Part shown: positions 1 through 5,888 of the stretch, one piece after another
Layout of the letters: the number at the start of each line of letters is the position of its first letter
Position numbering within the stretch: the first letter of the stretch is position 1
Assembly: GCA_003644335.1 (NCBI GenBank)
Contig: QNCB01000031.1
Location: 1 to 8,771 of the forward strand
From: Planctomycetota bacterium
GTDB lineage: Bacteria; Planctomycetota; Phycisphaerae; SM23-33
DNA: 8,771 nt
Direction: 5' to 3'
Position numbers and translations under genes: made by a program
The notes under the pieces: model-generated
The model's database searches: none
Told to the model about the DNA's origin: nothing
The model's input: only the letters and a program-made list of their open reading frames with translations

Positions 1-392
1 CTCCGAGCGTCTCGGAGATGTCTGCTATGATGGCTATCGCCCAGGCGGGCAGCTACAATCCTCGCCGGGCTGAGCTTAGCAAGGTGTTGCTCATCCGCCG
101 AAAGAATCTGTCCTATCCGCAGACGATGATAATCAATCTGCGGAAAATGCTCGAGCCGACCATCGAGACTGGCTCCGGCGCCGGCGCAAACGCTTCAGCT
201 ATGTTTCGGCGGGACATTTGGCTGGAAGACGGCGACATTATATATGTGCCGACGAAGAAGATTGCTGAGCGGGCGGATTATATCGAATATGTTTGGACGC
301 GAGGCTTCTACGCGGTCGTGCCGCTGAACTACACAATAACGGGCAACTACAACGCCAACGATGCGGTAGATTGGCTTGGCCCGAATCCATAA
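1..392 (+). CDS. Polysaccharide export protein, C-terminal part (5' truncated)
   Basis: This is the C-terminal end of a Wza/GumB-like outer-membrane polysaccharide export protein, which forms the exit channel for the finished polymer. The reading frame is open to the left edge (first full codon at base 3), so the ATG at 18 is probably internal. The visible part has VLLIRR followed by an INLRKML segment and then WLEDGDIIYVPTKKIAERA. This is the usual ending of the family: a short domain with a 'D.L..GD.VYVP.S.IA' pattern. After it comes an aromatic tail of about 40 residues, including YNANDAVDWLGPNP, that I cannot assign. The stop is TAA at 390-392. The gene is followed after 111 bases by a Wzz-like gene, the usual partner. 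The family call is confident, but the N-terminal export domain and any lipoprotein signal lie outside the window. Confidence 0.85.
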   Translation, partial: PSVSEMSAMMAIAQAGSYNPRRAELSKVLLIRRKNLSYPQTMIINLRKMLEPTIETGSGAGANASAMFRRDIWLEDGDIIYVPTKKIAERADYIEYVWTRGFYAVVPLNYTITGNYNANDAVDWLGPNP

Positions 393-456
393 GCTGGTTG
401 GCCGGTTGACTAGTTGATCGGGAAATTTGTCGCGCAACAAGTTGCATGACCTACGA

Positions 457-484
457 ACTGACAACGGATTACTGACTACTGACA
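457..484 (+). repeat. ACTGA-type dispersed repeat, copy 1
   Basis: The stretch starts ACTGACAACGGATTACTGA and continues with ACTACTGACA. Its first 19 bases match 8660-8678 with a single change (18/19), and it resembles 4811-4846. It lies 20 bases upstream of the Wzz-like start codon and occupies the only notable part of the 393-503 gap. Just before it, at 393-420, is a loose GGTTG/GTTGAC-rich run. I see no clear promoter in this gap. Confidence 0.6.
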
Positions 485-503
485 GCTACTACAGAGGTCA
501 AAA

Positions 504-2111
504 ATGGCTGAAACTTATTCGAGCAGAACATTACGGGAACTTGTGCGGATTATTGCCAGTCGCTTTGTCGGCATGGCGTTGATAATCGTGGTCATGGTTG
601 CAGCGGTGGCCGCGGCGAGCTTCTACGCGCCGCGGTGGTATCGCTCGGAGGTGTTGCTCAAGGCCGAGCCTGGGCGAATAACCAATCCGCTGCTGAAGAT
701 GCCCTCCTCGCTCCGCGACCAGGTAACGCTGTTCGTCAGTACGCAGCGCGAGATTGTCATGAGCGACTATGTCCTGGCTTCGGCGCTGATGAGGCTGGAG
801 TATCCCGCCAAGGCTAACAACGGCTCAAAGTGGAACAAGGCTGGCAAGCCCTTCTTTTCTGATGCGGCGGTGGATGAGTTCATATCCAAAGCCTCCGAAC
901 GGCTCCGCCAGTTTCGCAAGCGTGTTCATGTGGTTACCCCCGGCGGCCCGGACGCCACTTTTACGCAGACATTCAAGATACAGGTCAACTGGCCTGAGAC
1001 TCTTCATCGCGAGGCTCCGGTGGAACTGGACAGTCTGAAAGATGTTCCGACGAATGGCCATGTTGACACGGACTATCTGGAATTGCCCCCCAGGCAGCGA
1101 GCGGCAAGGGAGTGTTTCCTCCTGGCCAAGTGGATTGTCAAAGCGTATATGACCCGCTACTCCGAGCTGAGTCTCAAGGAGAGCACGCTGGCTAAGACTT
1201 TTATTCAGGACAAAGCCCTTGCCGAGGTCAAACGACAACTGGACAGATCCGCGACCGAATTTGCGGACTACTCCAGAAAGCTCGGGCCAGACCTGGCCAC
1301 GGTCGTGAGCCTCATCGGCGACCAGGGTTCCAGCACGGGCATTACAGGCACTATCGACAAAATCGATGTCAGAATAAGCGGCATAGACAGTCGTCTTGCC
1401 ACGCTCAAAACCTTGCAGCAAGCCGTCGCTACCGAGCTGGCCAAGAAGGACCCCGCCAAGATAGCTGTGCCCGACGAGGTCATCACCACCAACTCGGTTA
1501 TCACGCTGCTCCAGGCCAAGATAATTGCGCTAAAACTCAAACTCAACAATCTGACGCCCGAGTTCACCGACAAGTTCAAGGATGTCGAAAATCTGAAAAA
1601 GGAACTCCGCTCGGGCTACCAGGATTTACACGCCGAGATGGTAAAGCAGCAGCAACGCACGAAATACTCGATAACGCAGCTTGAATCTTCGCGGGCGAAT
1701 CTCGAAGCGCAGAAAAAATCTCTGCAGGATCGCATGGCCAGGCTTGGCCAGGCCAGTGTCGAATATGACAGGCTCAAGAAGGCTGTCGCGGCTGCGACCG
1801 AAAATTACGACCGGGAAAATCGTCAATTCCTCGACTCGATCCGGGCGGAGAACCTGGCTCGCAACCCCGTGCTCGTGAGCACCTTCGGCGACCCGGGCAG
1901 GCCTAACCCCGAGGACCCGCGTCGGCCTGTGGTTTGGCTAAACTTGCTGCTTGCGTGTATCGCGGGCGTGGTGTTGTCGCTGGTCTACGCGTTCCTGGCT
2001 GACCATTTCGACCACACCATAAAAGGTATCGACGACGCGGAACGATACCTCGGCACGCCAGTGCTGGGGTCTGTGCCGAAACTAGGCAGAAAAATTATAA
2101 GAACCCGCTAG
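504..2111 (+). CDS. Wzz/GumC-like chain-length determinant protein
   Basis: This is an inner-membrane polysaccharide co-polymerase, expected to set polymer length and to link the polymerase to the outer-membrane exporter. The 535-residue protein has an N-terminal membrane segment at about 22-45 (VGMALIIVVMVAAVAAASF). A long periplasmic region follows, with a heptad-like, K/E/Q-rich coiled coil at about 350-450. Next come a proline-rich stretch (about 467-475, PNPEDPRRP), a second membrane segment (about 476-499), and a cytoplasmic tail containing DDAERYLGTPVLGSVPKL, typical of GumC/ExoP-type proteins. The kinase domain found fused in Wzc/ExoP is absent, and the next gene supplies it separately. 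AGAGG at 493-497 sits 6 bases before the ATG, supporting this start. The stop is TAG at 2109-2111. The family is clear. The periplasmic domain at about 120-215 contains an extension I do not recognise. Confidence 0.92.
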   Translation: MAETYSSRTLRELVRIIASRFVGMALIIVVMVAAVAAASFYAPRWYRSEVLLKAEPGRITNPLLKMPSSLRDQVTLFVSTQREIVMSDYVLASALMRLEYPAKANNGSKWNKAGKPFFSDAAVDEFISKASERLRQFRKRVHVVTPGGPDATFTQTFKIQVNWPETLHREAPVELDSLKDVPTNGHVDTDYLELPPRQRAARECFLLAKWIVKAYMTRYSELSLKESTLAKTFIQDKALAEVKRQLDRSATEFADYSRKLGPDLATVVSLIGDQGSSTGITGTIDKIDVRISGIDSRLATLKTLQQAVATELAKKDPAKIAVPDEVITTNSVITLLQAKIIALKLKLNNLTPEFTDKFKDVENLKKELRSGYQDLHAEMVKQQQRTKYSITQLESSRANLEAQKKSLQDRMARLGQASVEYDRLKKAVAAATENYDRENRQFLDSIRAENLARNPVLVSTFGDPGRPNPEDPRRPVVWLNLLLACIAGVVLSLVYAFLADHFDHTIKGIDDAERYLGTPVLGSVPKLGRKIIRTR

Positions 2112-2120
2112 AGGTGAACG

Positions 2121-2840
2121 ATGACGGAAATACAAGACAATGTCCAAAGCAATGGCGACCTGGCAGAGGTGATGACCTCAGCCCGTCCACCCAAGGCGTC
2201 CAAAGCCCAGCTTGACGGTAAGGCTGAGGATATTTTCCGCGGCATGTGGGCGTCGCTGTTTTACTCGGGCCGAGTTACCAGCAAAGCTGTGATGCTCGCC
2301 TCCGCTGCCCGCGGCGAAGGGGCTACGACTACTGCCTGCGCCCTGGCCCTGTCCGGCAGCGGCCCAGCTGGCGGCGCGAAAGTCGCCCTGGTAGACTTCA
2401 ACCTGCGACAGCCTGCGGTGCACAAAACGCTGTCCCTGCCCCAAGGCCCGGGCCTGACCGAAGTGCTGCTGGGTGGGCAGGATATCGACTCGGTAGCCCG
2501 GCGAGTCAACGACAACCTCGACGTCTTCACCGTCGGTGCCATCGAGAAAAAATCGCTAGGCCTGCTGAGAAGCGACGCTGTGCGAAAGTTCTTCGACCAG
2601 CTTGTGGAAAAATATGACCATGTGCTGGTGGACGCAGCTGCGGTCAACCACTATCCCGACGCGCAGGTGCTTGCTGGAGTGCTGAAAGAAGTCGTCCTGG
2701 TGGTTCACTCGGACATAACCCCGCGAGAAGCGGTTGGCCAGGCCAAGAAGAGAATTGTCGCCGGCGGCGGGAAACTCGTCGGGCTTGTTATGAATATGCG
2801 AACGTATCCGATACCGAATTTCCTGTACAACCGCGTCTGA
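2121..2840 (+). CDS. CpsD/CapB-like P-loop (BY-kinase family) protein with altered Walker A
   Basis: This is a MinD/BY-kinase-type P-loop protein of 239 residues, expected to act in the cytosol on the tail of the Wzz-like protein encoded 9 bases upstream. SD GAGGTG at 2111-2116 overlaps the upstream stop, suggesting coupled translation. After a 30-residue polar leader come EDIFRGMWASL (36-46), then the P-loop ASAARGEGATTTA (60-72), a Walker A' segment VALVDFNLRQP (88-98) and Walker B VLVDAAAV (168-175). The end, LVGLVMNMRTYPIPNFLYNRV, matches the usual 'GvVlN....iP.fiyrr' ending. Two features are odd. The Walker A lysine expected after GEG is Ala68 (GCT, 2322-2324), and the second acidic residue of Walker A' is Asn94. 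There is also no C-terminal tyrosine cluster. It may therefore be a non-catalytic or weakly active partner rather than a working tyrosine kinase. Family placement is firm; activity is an inference. Confidence 0.85.
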   Translation: MTEIQDNVQSNGDLAEVMTSARPPKASKAQLDGKAEDIFRGMWASLFYSGRVTSKAVMLASAARGEGATTTACALALSGSGPAGGAKVALVDFNLRQPAVHKTLSLPQGPGLTEVLLGGQDIDSVARRVNDNLDVFTVGAIEKKSLGLLRSDAVRKFFDQLVEKYDHVLVDAAAVNHYPDAQVLAGVLKEVVLVVHSDITPREAVGQAKKRIVAGGGKLVGLVMNMRTYPIPNFLYNRV

Positions 2841-2858
2841 AAATGGCAGAGAGATAAT

Positions 2859-2881
2859 GTGCGAGATCGCACTCTGGTTTT
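2859..2881 (+). terminator. Weak possible intrinsic terminator
   Basis: GTGCG (2859-2863) can pair with CGCAC (2868-2872) around AGAT, followed shortly by TTTT (2878-2881). It lies 18 bases after the stop of the P-loop protein gene. The stem is short, the T-run is short and GG separates them, so this is only a candidate end for the 504-2840 transcript. Confidence 0.25.
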
Positions 2882-2930
2882 ACCATTGGGCGTTGTGGGC
2901 GGACATAAAACTGGTTGGTTCACCCGGGCG

Positions 2931-3009
2931 ATTTCGGATTTTTGATTTCGGATTTCGGAGTAAGCTCGTTCGTAAAATAATCCGAAATCCGCAATCTGAG
3001 ATCCGAAAT
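2931..3009. repeat. Inverted repeat, 29-base arms, TCCGAAAT-type dispersed element
   Basis: The left arm is 2931-2959 and the right arm 2981-3009, with a 21-base loop. Aligning the left arm with the reverse complement of the right gives 25 of 29 matches, with both arm ends perfect (ATTTCGGAT and CGGATTTCGGA). Each arm is itself built from ATTTCGGA-like units. Read on the minus strand, the element gives the SEIRNQKSEI peptide pattern often seen in spurious ORFs of repeat-rich environmental genomes. It fills the middle of the 227-base gap before the polymerase gene. Confidence 0.8.
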
Positions 3010-3067
3010 AAATCTCGCGTCCTCTAATACAGCTAATATATGTATTGGACAACAGTTATATACCGCC

Positions 3068-4591
3068 ATGAAAAAACCTCACACACACCACCCGGGCCGA
3101 GAAAAGTTTGAGCCTGTACTCCTGGCTGCTGTGCTCTTTGTCGCAGCCCTGGCGGTGGGGGTTGGTCTGGCCTGTCCAAGCCTGCTGCCGATTTCGCTCC
3201 TGGCCCTGCTAGGCTCAACAGTGATGTTCTACTGGGCACTGCGGTGGGACGTTACGCTCTGGGCCTGGCTTTGGGTCCTGTCATATGGCCTGCTCGATTG
3301 GCCTGGCTGGAAGCTCGAACTAGCGGGCTTTTTCAATATGACCGTGCCGCGATTCATCTTCCTGGGAGCGATCCTGGGTTATTGCTTATACTTCCTCCTG
3401 CACCGCAGGGTGATACGATTTGACAAACCCATACTCTGGGCGATGTTGGCTTTGTTGGTTTACGTCGGCATAAACGTCCATATAACAGGCTGGGTTAGTT
3501 CGGTTAAGGGGGTCGAGACGGCTCCGTATTTCCGATACATCGGCTCGCTCGTCTTGCCATTTGCCATGTTCTTCCTGCTGTACAACGTCGGCTCGAGCGA
3601 GAAACAGATCGGCAGGGCGCTTATCCTGCTGACAATCTACGGCTGGTATGCTATCTATATAGGCTATATGCAGTGGGTCGCTCTGCGATACACCGTCGCA
3701 GCCCGGGCGCTGATTTGGCCTGGCTATATCAACGACCCGGAATATGGCATGATGTTCGACCGCGCGCGGGGAGCGTTTGCCATCGCTTCGCCCCAGGCGG
3801 TCTTCCTGACCATGCTGTTCTTCGTGGACTTGTTCCTCATCCGCAAGCTGCGGGGGATGTATCGCGCAGCTCTTGTTTTACAGGCTATTCTCATCCCCGC
3901 TGCGATTTTCTTCACAGGTATCCGCAGCGCGTTCGTTGCCTTCATCGCCTGTGCGTTCGTCTGGGTACTCCTGGCCAATCGTCATCGGCTGGCCTGGGCC
4001 AAGGCAGCTATGCTCGTGCTGGTGCTAACCGTGGCGACCTCGGCCATGTGGGACAGACTCGCTACGACCGACCGGGCGACCGGCGGCGTCGCAGCTCGCG
4101 GGCCTATCGTCGCCCGGCAGGTACTTCTGGCCCGGACGTGGGAAATTTTCAAAGAGGCACCGATCGCGGGGGTTGGCTTTGGTCATTTCGTGGACAAGGT
4201 CTACGCCATGGAGCGAGACCCCGCTTCTCTGACGGGCATGTACACCGGCGTTCTGGTCGAGCACAACCTGCTGCTGAACATGTTAGCTGAGACGGGCGCC
4301 ATCGGTCTGCTGCTGACGGTGTTGGTTTTGGTTCTGTTGTTCAGGCAGTCGTTACAGCTTTACCGCAAACTCCCGCCTGGCGCGTCGGGAATTTTGTGTC
4401 GGGAATTCGTCGTACTCTTCTGGGTGGTCATGGCTAACTATCTCACCGACGCGATGTTCCGCGACCCGTTGTGGGATGTCTTCAGCACGGGCCTGTTCTG
4501 GTGCTTCAGTGCGTATATGGTTTTCTGCAACAGACTGCTGGAACCCCAGTCGCTGGACATGCCAATCGCAGAGCCAGCCTGGACAAGATGA
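3068..4591 (+). CDS. Wzy-like polymerase / O-antigen ligase family membrane protein
   Basis: This is a 507-residue polytopic inner-membrane protein with roughly ten or more hydrophobic segments, expected to polymerise lipid-linked repeat units on the periplasmic face. It fits the Wzy_C/O-antigen-ligase domain. FFTGIRSAFVAF (from 281) stands at the usual 'T.SRga' site. ARTWEIFKEAPIAGVGFGHF (355-374) matches the 'R...w..f...PilGvG.g.f' motif, and EHNLLLNMLAETGAIGL (from 398) matches 'HN..l..laE.G..Gl'. The short N-terminal tail is basic and His-rich (MKKPHTHH). No convincing Shine-Dalgarno sequence precedes the ATG. The TGA at 4589-4591 shares its last bases with a dispersed repeat. A ligase of the exosortase-associated type is an alternative, but the locus (chain-length regulator, flippase, exporter) favours a polymerase. 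The family is sure; the linkage made is unknown. Confidence 0.87.
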   Translation: MKKPHTHHPGREKFEPVLLAAVLFVAALAVGVGLACPSLLPISLLALLGSTVMFYWALRWDVTLWAWLWVLSYGLLDWPGWKLELAGFFNMTVPRFIFLGAILGYCLYFLLHRRVIRFDKPILWAMLALLVYVGINVHITGWVSSVKGVETAPYFRYIGSLVLPFAMFFLLYNVGSSEKQIGRALILLTIYGWYAIYIGYMQWVALRYTVAARALIWPGYINDPEYGMMFDRARGAFAIASPQAVFLTMLFFVDLFLIRKLRGMYRAALVLQAILIPAAIFFTGIRSAFVAFIACAFVWVLLANRHRLAWAKAAMLVLVLTVATSAMWDRLATTDRATGGVAARGPIVARQVLLARTWEIFKEAPIAGVGFGHFVDKVYAMERDPASLTGMYTGVLVEHNLLLNMLAETGAIGLLLTVLVLVLLFRQSLQLYRKLPPGASGILCREFVVLFWVVMANYLTDAMFRDPLWDVFSTGLFWCFSAYMVFCNRLLEPQSLDMPIAEPAWTR

Positions 4592-4672
4592 ACCACGAAT
4601 GAACACTAATAAACACGAATTAAAAAAAAGAAAAAACAGCAGAACCACGGATGAACACAGATAACCGCGGAT
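4590..4672 (+). repeat. Composite direct repeat, copy 1 (A + B units)
   Basis: Unit A (4590-4621) begins GAACCACGAATGAACACT. An A-rich spacer follows, then unit B (4642-4672), which begins GAACCACGGATGAACACAG. By eye the 32 bases of A and the 31 bases of B are identical to 8462-8493 and 8512-8542. The spacer differs by two bases in length but keeps AAAAAACAGC. Each unit consists of three CAC-(2-3 bases)-AT blocks about 10 bases apart. The repeat overlaps the polymerase stop codon. Confidence 0.9.
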
Positions 4673-4681
4673 GGTGGGTGG

Positions 4682-4717
4682 CATGGCTACACTGCGGCTG
4701 TTTGCAGGGTAGCCATG
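4682..4717. repeat. Strong hairpin in the intergenic mosaic
   Basis: CATGGCTAC (4682-4690) pairs perfectly with GTAGCCATG (4709-4717). Inside it CTGC (4692-4695) pairs with GCAG (4704-4707) around an 8-base loop, with one A/G mismatch between the stems. No T-run follows, so it is not a simple terminator. It is probably another mobile or dispersed palindrome and has no second copy in this window. Confidence 0.6.
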
Positions 4718-4750
4718 GATTCGGAAAAAACAGAAGAAACACGCCCCCCT

Positions 4751-4801
4751 GTCATTCCCGCGAAGCTTGTCCTCGACCCGATCGGGGAGCGGGAATCCAT
4801 G
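4751..4801. repeat. ATTCCCGC...GCGGGAAT palindromic repeat, long form
   Basis: ATTCCCGC (4754-4761) pairs with GCGGGAAT (4789-4796). The 27-base interior carries its own palindrome CCCGATCGGG (4777-4786). The outer parts, GTCATTCCCGCG and GCGGGAATCCATG, are the same as in the short copy at 8613-8640, so the two are long and short versions of one element. Confidence 0.8.
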
Positions 4802-4810
4802 TTTTTGCTT

Positions 4811-4846
4811 TTACTGATCATCGATTACTGAAAACTGATTACTTTT
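4811..4846 (+). repeat. ACTGA-type dispersed repeat, copy 2
   Basis: Contains ACTGATCATCGATTACTG and then AAAACTGATTACTTTT. It follows the TTTTTGCTTTTACTGAT stretch also found after the palindromic repeat at 8640-8658. It is related to 457-484 and 8651-8680. It lies about 85 bases before the methyltransferase start. Confidence 0.6.
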
Positions 4847-4847
4847 C

Positions 4848-4869
4848 TCTTTCGCGTGTTTCGTAGTTT
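4848..4869 (-). repeat. CGCGAAAG-type repeat, inverted copy
   Basis: The 22 bases (TCTTTCGCGTGTTTCGTAG plus TTT) are the exact reverse complement of 8563-8584. A 9-base remnant in this orientation (TTTTCGTAG) also appears at 8685-8693. Confidence 0.8.
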
Positions 4870-4871
4870 AA

Positions 4872-4904
4872 ATTATCTGTGTACATCCGTGTCTATCCGT
4901 GGTT
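4872..4904 (-). repeat. B-type repeat unit in inverted orientation
   Basis: On the minus strand it reads AACCACGGATAGACACGG and then ATGTACACAGATAAT: three CAC-GGAT/AGAT blocks exactly 10 bases apart. It is related to unit B at 4642-4672 but diverged, and it points the other way, so the 4592-4930 gap has related elements facing each other at its two ends. Confidence 0.75.
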
Positions 4905-4930
4905 CTTTTTTTTGTTTGGCTGGCGAGGCT

Positions 4931-5710
4931 ATGAGCAATATCGCTGCTGAGAGATTGTCTTTTGACCAGGCCCTGGCTGGTCTTGACCAGGCCCAGGCGC
5001 ATCTCGTCAAAATCCTGGCCAGGCTTCGTCGCGCAGCGGAGGTTCCAGACCAGGCCAAGCTGCTGGACGTCGGAGCCGCTCAGGGGCTGATGCTTATCGC
5101 GGCTGACAGACTCGGGCTGCGGGCTGCGGGCGTCGAGCCTTGGGAGCCAGCCCGGCTGTTGGCCTGCCAGCTGGCGGAGCATTGCGACGCGAAAATCGAC
5201 ATTCGCCCAGGCCAGGCTGAGACGCTTGACTTCGACGACGAGAGTTTCGATATCGTTCACGCCCTGGCTGTGGCGGAGCATGTCCGCGACCCGCAAACCA
5301 TGTTCAACGAAGCCTGGCGAGTGCTTCGCCCCGGCGGAGTTTTCTGGTTCACCACGACGAACAGGCTATGCCCCCGCCAAAACGAAATAGCGTGGTTCCC
5401 GTGTTTCAGTTGGTATCCCGCATCCCTGCAAACAAAGCTGACCCGCTGGACGCAACGCCATAGGCCAGGCTGGGTCGGCAACACGCGCAGCCCAGCGATG
5501 CACTGGTTCACGCCAGGGAAAACCCGCTCGATGCTAAGCCAGGCTGGGTTTAACAAAATACTCGACAGTTGGGACGCCAGGCTGGACAGCGAAGGCGGAG
5601 CAGTGCATAAAATCCTGCTGCGGATTATCCGCTCAGGCTCGTTGCCAAAACTCCTAGCCAACCTTTGTTGCCAAGGCAGCTCGTATGTAGCGGTGAAAAT
5701 AGGCAAATAG
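4931..5710 (+). CDS. Class I SAM-dependent methyltransferase
   Basis: The protein is 259 residues with a class I (Rossmann) methyltransferase core and probably methylates a sugar or lipid-linked intermediate in the cytosol. Motif I is LLDVGAAQG (44-52), followed by GVEP (67-70) with the acidic residue for the SAM ribose. An AETLDFDDESFDIVHALAVA stretch (from 96) leads to EHV (116-118), and EAWRVLRPGGVFWFTT (from 127) is the usual post-core strand. The last 100 residues are more divergent and contain a W/F-rich loop. A GTG at 4856 is in frame, but its first 25 codons lie in dispersed repeats, so I chose the ATG at 4931. GAGG at 4925-4928 is only 2 bases away, so initiation may be weak. The gene is dense in CCAGGC hexamers (about 11 by hand). 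Repeats on both sides and a lone position between polymerase and flippase suggest an inserted cassette gene. The substrate is unknown. Confidence 0.85.
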   Translation: MSNIAAERLSFDQALAGLDQAQAHLVKILARLRRAAEVPDQAKLLDVGAAQGLMLIAADRLGLRAAGVEPWEPARLLACQLAEHCDAKIDIRPGQAETLDFDDESFDIVHALAVAEHVRDPQTMFNEAWRVLRPGGVFWFTTTNRLCPRQNEIAWFPCFSWYPASLQTKLTRWTQRHRPGWVGNTRSPAMHWFTPGKTRSMLSQAGFNKILDSWDARLDSEGGAVHKILLRIIRSGSLPKLLANLCCQGSSYVAVKIGK

Positions 5711-5719
5711 GCAAATAAG
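5697..5719 (+). repeat. 8-base tandem repeat across the methyltransferase stop
   Basis: AAATAGGC occurs at 5697-5704 and 5705-5712, followed by a partial third unit AAATAAG. The TAG stop (5708-5710) lies in the second unit. As 8 is not a multiple of 3, loss or gain of a unit would alter the last residues of the protein. Confidence 0.6.
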
Positions 5720-5837
5720 AGTCCACAGATTACACGGATTTTTAGAAGAAGATTACACGGATTCTTTTTTTATAAAAAATCTGTGAAACCGAAGGTTCGC
5801 TAAATCAGTTTTTAATCCGTGTAATCCGTGGACTCTT
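5717..5837. repeat. Large inverted repeat with nested hairpin
   Basis: The left arm 5717-5740 (AAGAGTCCACAGATTACACG plus GATT) pairs with the right arm 5814-5837 at 23 of 24 positions. The 73-base interior contains a nested hairpin: CACGGATTCTTTTTT (5756-5770) against AAAAAATCTGTG (5774-5785), with one bulge and one G-U pair. The arms use the same CAC-GGAT blocks as the repeats at 4642 and 8512, here as TCCACAGATTACACGGATT. It fills most of the 178-base gap before the flippase. Confidence 0.85.
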
Positions 5838-5867
5838 GATAGTATCAAGTGGCGGAGTCTTTTTTTT
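5831..5867 (+). terminator. Terminator-like hairpin before the flippase gene
   Basis: GACTC (5831-5835) can pair with GAGTC (5855-5859). Inside, TTGATA and TATCAA (5836-5848) form a near-perfect palindrome, and GTGGCG is left as a one-sided bulge. Eight Ts (5860-5867) follow directly. It could end transcripts coming from the methyltransferase gene. Its 5' arm is shared with the right arm of the larger inverted repeat, so the two structures cannot form together. Confidence 0.4.
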
Positions 5868-5878
5868 GCAGCAAGATC

Positions 5879-5882
5879 GGAG
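5879..5882 (+). promoter_or_regulatory. Shine-Dalgarno site deciding a TTG start
   Basis: GGAG at 5879-5882 is 6 bases upstream of TTG at 5889. The first in-frame ATG (5937) has no such site, so the TTG is the better start. Confidence 0.65.
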
Positions 5883-5888
5883 TAAGCT

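Noticed and set aside
2705..3052. 115-codon minus-strand open frame with SEIRNQKSEI
   Set aside because: It spans the inverted repeat and the 3' end of the P-loop gene. The peptide pattern comes from the TCCGAAAT repeat, not from a gene.
3035..3067. Promoter for the polymerase gene (TTGGAC at 3045-3050, TA-rich bases around it)
   Set aside because: The TA-rich stretch after TTGGAC is only about 5 bases away, far from the usual 16-18 base spacing; no supported -35/-10 pair was found.
4651..4866. 71-codon open frame after the polymerase (MNTDNRGWW...)
   Set aside because: It reads entirely through dispersed repeats (unit B, hairpin, palindrome, ACTGA block) and has no ribosome binding site; the peptide is a translation of repeats.
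4856..4930. GTG start extending the methyltransferase by 25 codons
   Set aside because: The added codons lie in the inverted repeats at 4848-4904 and give no conserved sequence; the ATG at 4931 has at least a GAGG nearby.
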